Positions 30,668-41,122 are shown, counted from the first letter of the stretch. The stretch: 64,000 nt of DNA from Verrucomicrobiota bacterium (GCA_019510185.1 JAEKKV010000020.1:30906-94905), one strand, 5' to 3'. The notes: generated by a model not told the origin, from the letters alone. Translations and numbers: made by a program.

Positions 30668-32986
30668 TTACTTCTGCGGATAAACCAAGACGCGGTCGTG
30701 CACGAGGAGGATAAGGTCTTTTTTGCCGTCGCCGGTCACGTCGGCCACGATGGTTTCACGAGGCTCCTCTGCGGAACCTTTTTTCCCCTGATAATGTTCG
30801 TCGGTCTCGAAGACCTTGAAGTGCAAACGGCTAGTCCAGGTTTTCGCGCCGGGCTCCTTGGCGAGAATTTCGACCAGGTTGGTCTCAGGATCAATCGCCA
30901 CCAGCTCTGGCTGGGAACCCCCGGAAAGGTCGCCGGCAACCACGTCGCTGTAACTGACGTCCGGCAGATCGGTCGTGTAACTGCCCACCGAGCGAACGAC
31001 AAAATCGCCCCGCTCCAACGGCAGCCACCAGAAGCGGTCTTTGCCGAGGAGGAACAACTCCGGCTGACGCCCGCTTTTGCCGGCAAACCTTACTTCGCCT
31101 CCAACCGCGTCGATTTTGCCCGCCGGCACCGTGTGCACGACTTCGTAAACGCCTTTTTTGTTGGCGCGCAGCCGTTGGAACTGCTCGCCCTTGCGATCAT
31201 AGAGCAACACCTCGGGGCGCTTTCCCTTGATCGGAGGCACCACAAACGCCGCGGTGATCTCGGCCGTGGTGTCGCGGGCATTGAATTGATCGATCACCGA
31301 GAGCGCCCCCTGCCCGTCCACGCGGACGGCCCGGGCAAAGGATCCGGTGCTCACCAGCACTTCGGCTTTGCCGTCGCCTTGGAGATCGCCGGTCGTCACC
31401 GCGCCGGCCTCCAGGTTGTCCACGAGACCCTTGCGGAAGCCGGCGGCGGCATCCGCCTCGGCAAAGGTGCCGTCGGGTGCCTGAAGAAAGAGGCGCATCG
31501 CGTCGAGCGGCGTGAAAATCAAGACATCGAGCCGGCCGTCCTGATTGGCGTCGATCAGGCGCAGCCCGCGCGGGTCGGTTTTGAGGCCGTTGATTTCAAC
31601 CGTGCGCGTAATGACGGGCTTCCCGTCCGCACCGCGATGGAGGATGTCGAACGTCCGCCGGCCCTTCTCCTCGCGCAGCACCACGATGGCGGGTTTACCG
31701 TTACCCGCCAGATCGCCCGCGGCCACCGCAAGCGGACGACCCGCGCCCGGCAGAGGCTGCGGATAACCAAGCCGTCCGTCGGCGTTGACCGAGGCGAGAC
31801 CCACCGTCTGTTCTTTCGGGCTGGCGACCACGAGGTCTGAGCGGCCGGAACCGGTCCAGTCCACGCTGCCGAGACTGCGCGCATCCGAAAGCGTCGGAAA
31901 CCGCTCCGCCACCGTGAAGCCGCCGTCCGCTTGGCGAAAATAAACAAACACCTGCGCGCCATCGGGGTCGCTCACCGCCACGTCCTCGCGGCCGTCCCCG
32001 TTGAAATCGCCAAACGCATACGCCAGCGGCGACTTGCCGGAAGCGCGGGGGGCGAAAACCCGCGGACGCAGCGCGGCGGCATCCCGCGCCTCGTCGGCCG
32101 GCCCCAGATTAAAAAACTCCAATTGCCCGGTGTGCTGCTGCGCGAAAACGAACTGCACCGGATTCTTGCCATCGGCCGGATGCAGCACTTGCAGCGTGCT
32201 GCGCGCCGCCTTGATCGGATACGCCTGCTCGGGGCCGAACTGTCCCAGGGCGTTTTGCAGACGCACGCGCAAGGCGTCGCGTGCCGACGTGCTCAGGTAA
32301 ACGAGATCCGGACGCCCGTCGCCATCGACATCGGTGATTTCCAATCCGTAACAGTTCTCGTCCGGCAACGGCAGGCGCACTGGCGCGCCGAGTTCGCCGG
32401 CTTCGTCCTGATAGAAAACCGCGAGCTCCTTCTGTCCGAGCATCACCAAGTCGTTGCGACCGTCACCATTGAGGTCCGCGATGCGGATGCCCGAGAGATA
32501 CTGGATCGGTGCGGGCGCCTCGGTCAGACGCTTCTCCAACCAACTGCCGTCGGCCTGCTGGTAACGCACCGTCAGCGCCTGCGGATCGCCGGTATAGACG
32601 AGGTCGGGACGGCCGTCGCCGTTGAGATCGCCGACCACGAGATCGTACATGGTCACGCCGGTGGTGACGCCGGTCTTGCGGAAGCGGGCGTCCGCCACGA
32701 CCGGCTCCCAGCGGTTTGCGCGGGCGGTCTTGCCCGCTTCCTCCTTGGTCGAGCCGGGTTTGATCTGGAAAAGAATGTCCACCGTCGAGCGATCATTGTT
32801 GATCACGACCAGATCCTGAAGACCGTCCCCGTCGACATCCACCGCCTGCAAGGCGCGCGTGTTCCAATCCAGTTTTTCAACCTCGGGTCCGCTCAGCACG
32901 ATTTCCGGCGCGGCGGCGTGCGTAAAAGTGACCAGCGAGGATGCGAGTGAAAATGCCAGCCAGCCGAGGGACGCCTGTTTGCTCAT
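30668..32986 (-). CDS. Secreted FG-GAP/VCBS-type repeat protein
   Basis: The 772-residue protein starts at ATG 32984-32986 (MSKQASLGWL...), overlapping the upstream gene by 4 nt. A signal peptide covers residues 1-24. Numerous D-x-D/N-G-D-G-x-x-D calcium-binding loops (for example DVDGDGLQDLVV, DLNGDGRPDLVY, DFNGDGREDVAV) recur across the whole length, as in beta-propeller FG-GAP/VCBS proteins. No enzymatic domain is seen. It is probably exported and Ca2+-stabilised, with a binding or adhesive role. It is the last gene of a tight minus-strand run. Confidence 0.88.
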   Translation of the reverse strand: MSKQASLGWLAFSLASSLVTFTHAAAPEIVLSGPEVEKLDWNTRALQAVDVDGDGLQDLVVINNDRSTVDILFQIKPGSTKEEAGKTARANRWEPVVADARFRKTGVTTGVTMYDLVVGDLNGDGRPDLVYTGDPQALTVRYQQADGSWLEKRLTEAPAPIQYLSGIRIADLNGDGRNDLVMLGQKELAVFYQDEAGELGAPVRLPLPDENCYGLEITDVDGDGRPDLVYLSTSARDALRVRLQNALGQFGPEQAYPIKAARSTLQVLHPADGKNPVQFVFAQQHTGQLEFFNLGPADEARDAAALRPRVFAPRASGKSPLAYAFGDFNGDGREDVAVSDPDGAQVFVYFRQADGGFTVAERFPTLSDARSLGSVDWTGSGRSDLVVASPKEQTVGLASVNADGRLGYPQPLPGAGRPLAVAAGDLAGNGKPAIVVLREEKGRRTFDILHRGADGKPVITRTVEINGLKTDPRGLRLIDANQDGRLDVLIFTPLDAMRLFLQAPDGTFAEADAAAGFRKGLVDNLEAGAVTTGDLQGDGKAEVLVSTGSFARAVRVDGQGALSVIDQFNARDTTAEITAAFVVPPIKGKRPEVLLYDRKGEQFQRLRANKKGVYEVVHTVPAGKIDAVGGEVRFAGKSGRQPELFLLGKDRFWWLPLERGDFVVRSVGSYTTDLPDVSYSDVVAGDLSGGSQPELVAIDPETNLVEILAKEPGAKTWTSRLHFKVFETDEHYQGKKGSAEEPRETIVADVTGDGKKDLILLVHDRVLVYPQK

Positions 32987-34779
32987 GGTTGCGGATTTGC
33001 GATGTGAACGGTGGTGAAAAGACCATCGGAGGTCTTGAGGGAATAACCCGACGCCAGTCCCCAATAGCGGGCGATCACGTCGTCGTCCGGCTTGGCCGAC
33101 ACGTCCACGAAGTTTTTTTTGCCTTCGTCGGACTTGCCCTTCTGCGGGGCCGCGGCGGCGGCGGTTTGCAGACGTGCGGTCATCTCGAAAAGCGAGGCGA
33201 CGATCACTTTCAAATCATGAAACTGAAGGTCCGCCGCATCCGCCGGCATGCCGGCCAGCGCCGTCTGAACATCCTCGCGCTTCCAAAACGAACCCGGGTT
33301 GTCGGCCATGCCCTGAAGCGCATTTTCCACGGTGGCGGGCGAGCCGATGCCGATCAGCAACGTCTGATTCGCGACAGCATAGGTGAAGCCGCGTCCCGGC
33401 TTGGCGCCCGGCGCGGCGGAGCGTGTCTTGAACACATAGAGCGTCTGCCCGAGATAATCGCGTTTGGTGAACAGCGGGTCGCCCGCGGGGCCGGCAGCCA
33501 GTTGCTTGAGGCCTTCGACGGCCTTGGTGAAGGCATCGACGTTGTTGAGCGAGATCGCAATGAACTGATCCATCTCGTCCCACGCGGGCGTGACACCAGG
33601 TTCCAGGCCGGGCGGCAGCGCATACGCCGAGACCATGTCGTTGCCCAGGCTGCCGACGAGGTCCCGCTTGAGATCGACGCCCAGCTTTCGGTTGAAAGCG
33701 CGAATCTGCCCCTGAACCATGCCCGCCAGCATCGGACTCACCGCGTCCAGAAATTCCTCCAGCCCGGCGTACGCCGCGGGCACGCGGTAACGCGCCAGCG
33801 AAACGCTCGGCCATTTCGCGGGAATCCAGTCCGGCCGCGCCACGGGGCCGGCCTCGTAGGCCAGCAGTTTGAGCAACCCGCGTTCCTCGGTGTAGGCTAA
33901 CCCGCCGTCGATGCGCGTCTCCTTTTCGTCGAAATGCATGGCCGTGTAAACGGCGTCCAATGCGTCAAGACCGAGCGCCTTAAAAGCGGCCTCCATGTCC
34001 AGACCGAAGGGATTCGGCCGCCGGTTCTCACCGTTCCCACGGGCGATGACACCGCTCAGGGCCGGGTAAATCGCGGGGCAATTTAAATAGGCCATCACCT
34101 GGGCGTCGCCGGCGCGTTCGCGGGCGCGCAGGAAATGCTCGTTCTTTCCCAGCGCCGCCTCGACCCCGCCATGCTTGAGCGCGTCGATGGCGGCGAACAC
34201 CCGCTCTTTCTCCATGCCGATCAACCAGACGCCGTCGACCATCGCCCAGTGCACCGCGGCGTGCTTGGCCTCGTCCTCAGGGCCGCTCTTCAACGGATGG
34301 CTGTGCACGGTCGCGCCGGCAAAAATTTCGGTTTCGTCGCGCACCTCGTCCTTGGCGGCGTCCGCGAGGAGCTTCTCGATTTTGGCCGCATGGTCGCCCA
34401 CTTGAAGCGCGGCGAAAAACGACAACGAACCTCCCGTGGATTTCGCCTCGTCCGGCGCAGACACCGCAACCAGCACCTCGCCCTCCGCCAATGCCAGCAA
34501 TTCACGAACCGTGGAACCGGTGGCGTCCTTGGTCCGGGCATCCCATTCCTCGATTTTCAATTGCTCGCGCAGCGGCGCGAAAAATTTCACGACCTGCGGA
34601 TCGTCCCAGGTGTGGGCAAAAGGGCTGGCGACCCAGCCGCGCAACAACGCGGGCGCATCGGTGATGGACAGCACGAATGTCGTCCGGTCGTCGACGAGAT
34701 TGGCAAGCGGCACCGCTGGCGCGGCGCGCAGGCACGCGGCGAGGAGAATCAAAAGGCTGGCGCGGAAAAAACCGGTCAT
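32983..34779 (-). CDS. DUF3352-like secreted protein
   Basis: The 598-residue protein has a signal peptide (about residues 1-19). It contains the repeated-strand pattern seen in DUF3352 proteins (for example GVWLIGMEKERVFAAIDAL and the late QTLLIGIGSPATVENALQGMA), which are secreted proteins of unknown function common in Planctomycetes and Verrucomicrobia. No catalytic motif is seen. It overlaps the FG-GAP gene by 4 nt and follows the protease by 7 bp, so the three are probably one transcript acting outside the cytoplasm. Confidence 0.65.
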   Translation of the reverse strand: MTGFFRASLLILLAACLRAAPAVPLANLVDDRTTFVLSITDAPALLRGWVASPFAHTWDDPQVVKFFAPLREQLKIEEWDARTKDATGSTVRELLALAEGEVLVAVSAPDEAKSTGGSLSFFAALQVGDHAAKIEKLLADAAKDEVRDETEIFAGATVHSHPLKSGPEDEAKHAAVHWAMVDGVWLIGMEKERVFAAIDALKHGGVEAALGKNEHFLRARERAGDAQVMAYLNCPAIYPALSGVIARGNGENRRPNPFGLDMEAAFKALGLDALDAVYTAMHFDEKETRIDGGLAYTEERGLLKLLAYEAGPVARPDWIPAKWPSVSLARYRVPAAYAGLEEFLDAVSPMLAGMVQGQIRAFNRKLGVDLKRDLVGSLGNDMVSAYALPPGLEPGVTPAWDEMDQFIAISLNNVDAFTKAVEGLKQLAAGPAGDPLFTKRDYLGQTLYVFKTRSAAPGAKPGRGFTYAVANQTLLIGIGSPATVENALQGMADNPGSFWKREDVQTALAGMPADAADLQFHDLKVIVASLFEMTARLQTAAAAAPQKGKSDEGKKNFVDVSAKPDDDVIARYWGLASGYSLKTSDGLFTTVHIANPQP

Positions 34780-34786
34780 CGGAGGC

Positions 34787-35734
34787 TCAAGGTTTGGCGG
34801 CGGGGGCCGCGGGTTTGACCGGAATTTTCACCGGTTGGGGCGGCTCCAGGTAACGGTAGCCGGCGTTGGGATTGCGCGGATCGAAGGCGAAGGCGTCGCG
34901 GTGGCGGAGGAAATCCTTCAGCACGCCGGCGGGGATCGCGAAATTGAGTCCCTCGACGCCGACTTCCATCGCCTTCATGTTGTTAACGCCCACCACCTCG
35001 CCGCGCAGGCTGAAGAGCGGCCCGCCGGAGTTACCTGGATTGATTTGGGTGGTCGTCTGGATGTAAAGCTGGCCGTCGAGCGGACGCGCACGGGCGCTCA
35101 CGATGCCCTGCGAAACCGTGCGGTCGAGGCCGAGCGGACTGCCGATGGCGAACACCGTCTGCCCGTCGTTCAACCCGTCATCGCCGAGGGGAAGCGTCGG
35201 AAAGATGGTGGTTCCGGCGTCCTCGATTTTCAGCAGCGCCAGATCGATTCGTGAATCGAGCGCCACAATGCGAACCTTGCTGAACTGAACCTTTTCCAGC
35301 TCGGTCGCGCCGCGCCGGAACTGCGTCACGGTGATGTTGTACTCACCCGAGACCACGTGCTCGTTGGTGATGATGTAGCCCGACGGATGGATGATAAAAC
35401 CCGAGCCGAGGCCCGTCGGCGTGCGCACGAGAACGACCGCCTCGCCCACGCGATCGACGTTTTCCTTGACCGACAGCACCGGGAGATTGGCGGCGGTGCG
35501 ATACAGGTCGGTGGTCTCCGCCACGGCGGACGGTGCGGCTTCGCGCGCGGTGATCCGCTCGATCTCGTCGCGCGGAACGGTGACGACAGTGAACCCGAGA
35601 TCCACCACCACCCGGTCGGCTTTCTCCGCGAGCACGTCGCCCTGCAGGCTCGATCCGTTTTTTAACTGAACGGTGCTGAGGGCGAAGACCGGCGAAGCGA
35701 AGACGGCCAGGGCAAAAAAGGCGCGCGGATTCAT
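34787..35734 (-). CDS. Secreted trypsin-like (HtrA/S1C) serine protease without PDZ
   Basis: The 315-residue protein starts at ATG 35732-35734 and has a signal peptide. A short N-terminal domain (~20-65, DVLAEKADRVVV) is followed by the trypsin-like fold with the triad H126 (TNEHVV), D164 (SRIDLALL) and S236 (INPGNSGGPL). No PDZ domain follows; the C-terminal ~45 residues are Pro/Lys-rich. It resembles a DegP-like periplasmic protease with a reduced C-terminus. Its start overlaps the aroF stop by 4 nt, which is an odd partner and suggests a co-transcribed unit rather than a shared pathway. Confidence 0.88.
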   Translation of the reverse strand: MNPRAFFALAVFASPVFALSTVQLKNGSSLQGDVLAEKADRVVVDLGFTVVTVPRDEIERITAREAAPSAVAETTDLYRTAANLPVLSVKENVDRVGEAVVLVRTPTGLGSGFIIHPSGYIITNEHVVSGEYNITVTQFRRGATELEKVQFSKVRIVALDSRIDLALLKIEDAGTTIFPTLPLGDDGLNDGQTVFAIGSPLGLDRTVSQGIVSARARPLDGQLYIQTTTQINPGNSGGPLFSLRGEVVGVNNMKAMEVGVEGLNFAIPAGVLKDFLRHRDAFAFDPRNPNAGYRYLEPPQPVKIPVKPAAPAAKP

Positions 35735-36792
35735 GGGGAAAAAAGGGCTTGGGCAGGAGCGGAGCCGCGGCGCAGACGCCACAGTTGCCGGGCTTGGGAA
35801 ATCGTTTCGGCCAGCACGTCCGGCGTGAGCGCCTGCTTGGGATCGTCGCCGATCCCTTGGCTGGGTTGCACGTGCGCCTCAATGCAGAGCCCGTCGGCGC
35901 CGTAGGCCACGGCGGCGAGCGCGCAGGCCGGTACGTAGGCGGCCTTGCCGACCGAGTGCGACGGATCGACGACCACGGGAGCCCAGGTTTTTTCCTTGAG
36001 CAGCGGCGTGATGCTTTCGTCGGGGTGGTTGCGATAACCGTCGAGGGCGGGCGCGGTGCCGCGGGGGCACAGGAGCACGTTGGGATTGCCGAAACTCACG
36101 ATGTACTCGGCCGCAGCGATGAACTCGCTGAGCGGTCCCATGTGCAATCCGCGTTTGAGCAGGACCACGGTGTGGCGTCCGGCCACGGCGCGGCCGATCG
36201 CGCTGAGCAGGGAATAATTGAGGGCGTTGCGCGCGCCGACCTGGAGCATGTGCACGCCCGCGTCGAGCGCCAGGCGAAGCTGGGTTTCGTCCATCACCTC
36301 GGCGTCGACCGGCAGGCCGGTGCGCCGGTGGGCCTCCATGAGGATGTCCAGCGACTTGGTGTCACCCTGAAACGAATACGGGTTTGTCCGCGGCTTCCAG
36401 ACTCCGCCACGCAAGACATTGGCGCCCGCCTCCTTCACGGCGTGGGCGGTTTCGTAGAGGAAATTGGGATTCTTCGGATCGATGGTGCACTGGCCGGCGA
36501 TGACGAGCAGTTCCTCGCCCAGCGTGACCTTGCCGAGAGCGATGCGATGGCTGGCGAGGTCCGAACGCCGATCCATGAGCTTGTGCGGGGACTGGATGCG
36601 ATCCACCCGGTCGATGTAGGCCAGGCCCTCGAGACGGTTGATCATGAGCTCGTCCCGCTCGTCGCCGACGATCGCGTAGATGGTGCGCACCGCGCCGACG
36701 ATGGGCTGCAAGCGGCAGCCGAAGGGTTCGACAATCGCGGTGACCTCGGCGAGCTGCGCGGGGGTGAGACGGTTGCTCTTGGGGAGGATCAT
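35731..36792 (-). CDS. aroF: 3-deoxy-7-phosphoheptulonate synthase (DAHP synthase)
   Basis: This 353-residue protein has an N-terminal regulatory-like ~85-residue domain (AEVTAIVEPFGC...) and a catalytic core with AGQCTIDPKN, LRGGVWKPRTNPYSFQG, AEVMDE, LLKRG and VVDPSHSVGK. It joins phosphoenolpyruvate and erythrose 4-phosphate at the head of the shikimate pathway. The N-terminal ferredoxin-like (FL) domain and core motifs match the type I-beta DAHP synthase group, and the gene symbol follows that common usage. It is 36 bp after the pseudouridine synthase gene. Confidence 0.93.
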   Translation of the reverse strand: MILPKSNRLTPAQLAEVTAIVEPFGCRLQPIVGAVRTIYAIVGDERDELMINRLEGLAYIDRVDRIQSPHKLMDRRSDLASHRIALGKVTLGEELLVIAGQCTIDPKNPNFLYETAHAVKEAGANVLRGGVWKPRTNPYSFQGDTKSLDILMEAHRRTGLPVDAEVMDETQLRLALDAGVHMLQVGARNALNYSLLSAIGRAVAGRHTVVLLKRGLHMGPLSEFIAAAEYIVSFGNPNVLLCPRGTAPALDGYRNHPDESITPLLKEKTWAPVVVDPSHSVGKAAYVPACALAAVAYGADGLCIEAHVQPSQGIGDDPKQALTPDVLAETISQARQLWRLRRGSAPAQALFSP

Positions 36793-36828
36793 GGCGCGAG
36801 GAAGAATCCCTTCGATTCCCCGGATTTG

Positions 36829-37605
36829 TCAAAGGAACTGCTGAAACTCTTCCGGCAAGGGCGCGCTTGCCGTGAAGTGAAACGTCCGCCCCGCCCATTC
36901 GTAGTCGAAACTGGTTTCAAGCGAGTGCAGGAAAAGCCGCTTTTCGCCGGTGGCTTTAGCGAACTCGCGATTCCCGCCGAAGTCGCCGTAAGTCGCGTCG
37001 CCCACGATGGGCAGGTGGCGTTGCGCGCATTGCACGCGCAACTGGTGGCTGCGGCCGGTGCGCGGCTCTAGTTTGAGCAGGGCGAGCGGCGGCATTTTTT
37101 GGCGGCGCTGGCGCAGCACGGTCATGTGCGCCTCGGACGGGATGTTGCCGCCGGCGCCCGTGCGGATCTGTCCGCCGCGTTTCTGCACGGCCAGCCGGTC
37201 CCGCCACACCTGCGACGACTGCGAGGGCACGCCGAAGACGAGCGCGTTGTAAATTTTGCGCACGTGTTTGCGCAAAAACATCGCGCGGATGCCGGCGGCG
37301 AGCGCTTCGCTCCCGGCCACCAGAATCACGCCCGACGTGGCGGAATCGAGGCGGTTGAGCAGGTAAAGGCGTTGCGGTGCGCCGGGCTTTCCGTCGGCGC
37401 CCGTGGGCGTCCATTGATAAAACTCGCCGTCCTGCGTGTAAGGCGCGTTGAGCAATGATCGGGCCTCCTCGCCGCGGGTGTTGGGATGCGAGAGCAAACC
37501 GGCGGGCTTGGCGAGAGCGGCCAGGCCATTGGCATCATGCGTCAGCATCTCGACGCCCGGCCCCAGCGGCAGACACGCCCAGAAAGTGGCGGGAAGGCGG
37601 CTCAC
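36829..37605 (-). CDS. RluA-family pseudouridine synthase
   Basis: The 258-residue protein starts at GTG 37603-37605, 1 nt after the tonB-like stop. The catalytic motif is YLLNRLDSATSGVILVAG, with Asp in RLD. SHQLRVQCAQRHLPIVGDATYGD is the second signature. It has no S4 domain. Two such enzymes in the window suggest different uridine targets. It may be co-transcribed with tonB-like and aroF. Confidence 0.85.
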   Translation of the reverse strand: MSRLPATFWACLPLGPGVEMLTHDANGLAALAKPAGLLSHPNTRGEEARSLLNAPYTQDGEFYQWTPTGADGKPGAPQRLYLLNRLDSATSGVILVAGSEALAAGIRAMFLRKHVRKIYNALVFGVPSQSSQVWRDRLAVQKRGGQIRTGAGGNIPSEAHMTVLRQRRQKMPPLALLKLEPRTGRSHQLRVQCAQRHLPIVGDATYGDFGGNREFAKATGEKRLFLHSLETSFDYEWAGRTFHFTASAPLPEEFQQFL

Positions 37606-37606
37606 G

Positions 37607-38722
37607 TTAGTAGTAAGAAAAGTTGAACGTGAGTTCCTGCGAAGTCCCGAGGGCGGCAATCATGTCGTCGGTCCACGGGCCATAAGGCGCGCGGGCGGTG
37701 ATCGAGCTCACGCAGGAGGATTGGGCGGCGAGGCCTCCGGAGCTTTCAACTTTCACAATTTGGGAAATGTCCCCGGCCGAGTTCAGGACAAAGGTAACCG
37801 TGACCTTCGTCCCCGCCGGCGGATAGACGTTGCTCTGATCCAGGATGCGCTCCCATTGCACCTGCACCGTGTCGATGAGCTTTTTCAGGTATTCGCCGTA
37901 ACTGCTCCACTTCGCGTCATAGGCTACGGCGCCGATGTTATCCGTGCCGAATTCGTTATTTTTCAGAGGCGAAGGCCGGGCCTTCACGACGTTGGCCGGA
38001 AGGGTTTTTCGCGACTGCGGATGCTTGGCATCGACGGTGTAATATAACCCGGTGGTCGCCCCCTGGTCGGCCTTGGCGTCGGGCGAACCCTCGATGCGTT
38101 CGGGGGTCGGCGTGGGACTGGCAGGCAGTTTGGCGATGTTGCTGCCGAGGCCATTGGGACTTTCACCTTCGATTTTTTCGACACCGGGAAGCGGACGTTG
38201 CTCGCGGCGGGCGGCGGCCTGCTCAGGCGTCTCCGGAGGAGTATTGGTGGTCGGCGCCGGCGGCGCGGCCGGGCGGGGCTCCGCCAGCTGGCCGGTGACG
38301 AGAGCGGTGACGTTGGGGTCCTTGTCGCCCTTAAGAGCGGGCGTGTCGCTCTTGTGATTGGGCGTGGGTTTTTCCTGGGCGACCTGCTGGTTTTGGGCCG
38401 CGAAATTGTTGGTCTTGTCGGGAACGTTGTCCGGCGCGTTGGGGTTGGCCTCGACAAATTTCTGCGGAGGCGGCGGTTGCTTGAACTCATCCGGCGCGAT
38501 CTGGATGTCGAAAGTGTGATCCGCCTCGGTCGGCGTGCGGCTCATGTCGTCTTTTCCGATCAGCCTCTCGATGCGCGGCGCAAACCAGATCAGCAGCAGA
38601 TGCACGAGGATCGTCGCCAGCACCCCGATCTGCACCGAGCGGATCTCGGGCTTGGCCGAGAGACGCGGCCACGCGGAACGACGCTTGGAAGGCGCGGGCG
38701 TGGGGGCCGGTGGTGAAATCAT
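37607..38722 (-). CDS. TonB-like energy transducer
   Basis: This 371-residue protein has one N-terminal membrane helix (about residues 32-47), a long Pro/Lys/Thr/Glu-rich periplasmic linker (about 90-240), and a C-terminal domain (about 280-371) with the TonB-like pattern QWERILDQSNVYPPAGTKVTVTFVLNSAGDI. It would couple the ExbB-ExbD motor (encoded at 9.6-10.6 kb here) to outer-membrane transporters, although the C-terminus is also compatible with TolA-like proteins. It is 12 bp after maf. Confidence 0.8.
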   Translation of the reverse strand: MISPPAPTPAPSKRRSAWPRLSAKPEIRSVQIGVLATILVHLLLIWFAPRIERLIGKDDMSRTPTEADHTFDIQIAPDEFKQPPPPQKFVEANPNAPDNVPDKTNNFAAQNQQVAQEKPTPNHKSDTPALKGDKDPNVTALVTGQLAEPRPAAPPAPTTNTPPETPEQAAARREQRPLPGVEKIEGESPNGLGSNIAKLPASPTPTPERIEGSPDAKADQGATTGLYYTVDAKHPQSRKTLPANVVKARPSPLKNNEFGTDNIGAVAYDAKWSSYGEYLKKLIDTVQVQWERILDQSNVYPPAGTKVTVTFVLNSAGDISQIVKVESSGGLAAQSSCVSSITARAPYGPWTDDMIAALGTSQELTFNFSYY

Positions 38723-38734
38723 GGAGGAAGAGAC

Positions 38735-39325
38735 TTAGGAGGAGGATTTAAGCAGACCGCACTGAGTCAAAATTTGTTTCGTCGTTTTCACCGGCAGACC
38801 GACGATATTAGTCAGCGAGCCCGTCCGGCCGGCCACGATCAGCTCAGGATGCTCTTGAATTGCGTAACCGCCCGCCTTGTCGAGGGTGTGCACGCGGGAC
38901 AGATACGTCTCGATCGTCGCCTCGTCCAACACGCGGAAAGTCACCTCGCTGGCCTCTCCCCGGTCGATGCTCAAGGCCGAGGCGACCCGGCGCAACGCAA
39001 TGCCGGTGAACACCGTGTGGACGCGTCCGCTCAGCCGGCGCAGCATCGCGCGCGCCTCGGCCGCGTCACGAGGCTTGTTGAGCGCATGGCCGTCGATGAA
39101 CACGGTCGTGTCCGCCCCGAGCACGAAGGCCTCGGGATAACGCGCCGCCACCCAGTCGGCCTTAAGCGCGGCGTTGTGCGCCACCATCACCCGCGGATCG
39201 GTGGACGGATCCTCGTGCTCGGTGACGTCGGCCGTGATCACGTCGAAGGTCACGCCAAGGCCCGCGAGCAGTTCGCGGCGGCGGGGCGAAGCGGAGGCGA
39301 GGATCAGGCGTGGCTGGGTCGGCAT
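38735..39325 (-). CDS. maf: Maf-family nucleotide pyrophosphatase
   Basis: The 196-residue Maf protein starts at ATG 39323-39325 ([20 protein letters not shown]). The SxSPRR motif, the central [16 protein letters not shown] and DKAGGYAIQ are family signatures. Maf enzymes hydrolyse dTTP, UTP or m7GTP-type nucleotides to monophosphates, and this one lacks a clear subgroup marker that I can read. It is the first gene of the tight run maf, tonB-like, rluA-like and aroF. Confidence 0.93.
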   Translation of the reverse strand: MPTQPRLILASASPRRRELLAGLGVTFDVITADVTEHEDPSTDPRVMVAHNAALKADWVAARYPEAFVLGADTTVFIDGHALNKPRDAAEARAMLRRLSGRVHTVFTGIALRRVASALSIDRGEASEVTFRVLDEATIETYLSRVHTLDKAGGYAIQEHPELIVAGRTGSLTNIVGLPVKTTKQILTQCGLLKSSS

Positions 39326-39438
39326 GGAAACCTTATCAAGCAGGGCGTTTGCGGGCGCAGCGCAAATGTTTGTTTTCGACAGCGGGTGGTTGTCATGCGC
39401 CGCAAACCCCATCACGTTGCCGCCTTCGTCTTCATCCC

Positions 39439-41103
39439 ATGCGCATCGGCCTGGCCCAGCTCAACACCACTGTCGGCGACCTCGAAGGGAACCGCCGCAA
39501 AATCCTCGACGCCTACCACGCGCTCGTCGCCCAAGGCGCCGAACTGGTGGTTTATCCCGAGCTGGTGGTCTGCGGCTACCCGCCACGCGACCTGCTGTTC
39601 AAACGCAATTTCGTGCCCGACGTCGAAGCCTCGCTGGCCGGGATCGCCGCGGAAATCGGAGAAGTCCCCGCGCTGATCGGCACGGTGGAAATGAATCCCG
39701 CCGCCAGCGGCCGCCGGTTTTTCAACGCCGCCGCCCTCTGCCATCGCGGACGCGTCGGCCCCGTCGCCCGCAAGTCTCTGCTGCCCACCTATGACGTGTT
39801 CGACGAGGACCGCTATTTCGAGCCCGCCTCCACCCCGCCCCTCGTCGTCACGATCAACGGACGTAAAACCGGCATCACCATCTGCGAGGACATCTGGACG
39901 AATCCCTTGGTCGCACCGCGCAATCTTTACCATTTCGATCCCGTCAAATGGCTTGAGACGCAACACGTGGACCTGATGGTCAACCTCTCGGCCAGCCCCT
40001 GGCATCACGGCAAAAATCTCCTGCGCCAACAGCTCGTGACCGATGCCGCCCGGCGGCTCGGCTGCCCGGTGGTCTACGTCAACGCCATCGGCGGCAACGA
40101 CGAATTGATCTTCGACGGCCGCAGTCTCGTGGCCGACGCGCAGGGCAACATCACCGCCGGGCTGGACGCCTTCGCCGAGGAGCTGCGACTGGTCGAGGTC
40201 GAGTGCGGTCGCGGCACTCCCACCCCGCGCCACGCCGCGCTCTCGCCGTCGTTCGCCCAGGACGACATGGCCGACATCTACAACGCCCTCGTGCTCGGCC
40301 TGCGCGACTACGCGCAAAAAAGCGGCTTCAAAAAAGCCCTCATCGCGCTCTCCGGCGGCATCGACTCCGCGCTCGTCGCCGTGCTCGCCGCCGAAGCCTT
40401 CGGTCCAGGCAACGTCATCGGCGTCTCGCTCCCCTCCGCCATCTCCTCACAACACTCTCGCGACGACGCGCGTCTCCTCGCGCACAACCTCGGCATCCGT
40501 TTCGAGACCATTCCCATCGCCGGCGCCGTGGCCGCCGCGGAAGCCGCGCTCGGCACCTTGTTCGCCGGCCTGCCGCGCGACATCGCCGAGGAAAACCTGC
40601 AGGCGCGCCTCCGCGGCGTTCTGATGATGGCGCTGTCTAACAAGTTCGGATCGCTCCTTCTCACCACCGGCAACAAGAGCGAAGTCGCGGTCGGCTATTG
40701 CACGCTCTACGGCGACATGTGCGGCGGCCTCGCCGTCATCAGCGACGTTTTCAAAACGCAGATCTACGACCTCTGCCGCTGGATCAACCGCGACCACGAA
40801 CTCATCCCGCTCAATACTATCGAAAAACCGCCCAGCGCCGAGTTGCGCCCCGGCCAGGTGGATCAGGACAGCCTACCGCCCTACGAGATATTGGACGCGT
40901 TGCTCAAGGGTTACGTCGAGGAAGGCCTGTCGCGCCGCGACCTCGTCGCCAAAGGCTTCGATGAAACCGTGGTCAACGACATCGTACGCAAGGTCGATTT
41001 GAACGAATACAAGCGCAAGCAGGCCGCCCCCGGCCTGAAGATCACCCCGCTCGCCTTCGGCGTCGGCCGCCGCATCCCCATCGTCCAAAAATACGTGAGC
41101 TAA
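39439..41103 (+). CDS. nadE: Glutamine-dependent NAD+ synthetase
   Basis: The 554-residue protein starts at ATG 39439. An N-terminal nitrilase-type glutaminase domain has E41 ([11 protein letters not shown]), K112 ([10 protein letters not shown]) and C149 (ICEDIW). The C-terminal synthetase carries the ATP-pyrophosphatase P-loop [13 protein letters not shown] and the later [17 protein letters not shown] region. It amidates deamido-NAD with glutamine in the final NAD step. It is followed by a repeat-bounded GxxExxY cassette, which separates it from hemL. Confidence 0.96.
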   Translation: MRIGLAQLNTTVGDLEGNRRKILDAYHALVAQGAELVVYPELVVCGYPPRDLLFKRNFVPDVEASLAGIAAEIGEVPALIGTVEMNPAASGRRFFNAAALCHRGRVGPVARKSLLPTYDVFDEDRYFEPASTPPLVVTINGRKTGITICEDIWTNPLVAPRNLYHFDPVKWLETQHVDLMVNLSASPWHHGKNLLRQQLVTDAARRLGCPVVYVNAIGGNDELIFDGRSLVADAQGNITAGLDAFAEELRLVEVECGRGTPTPRHAALSPSFAQDDMADIYNALVLGLRDYAQKSGFKKALIALSGGIDSALVAVLAAEAFGPGNVIGVSLPSAISSQHSRDDARLLAHNLGIRFETIPIAGAVAAAEAALGTLFAGLPRDIAEENLQARLRGVLMMALSNKFGSLLLTTGNKSEVAVGYCTLYGDMCGGLAVISDVFKTQIYDLCRWINRDHELIPLNTIEKPPSAELRPGQVDQDSLPPYEILDALLKGYVEEGLSRRDLVAKGFDETVVNDIVRKVDLNEYKRKQAAPGLKITPLAFGVGRRIPIVQKYVS

Positions 41104-41122
41104 CCCGCGCAGGGCTCGATCC

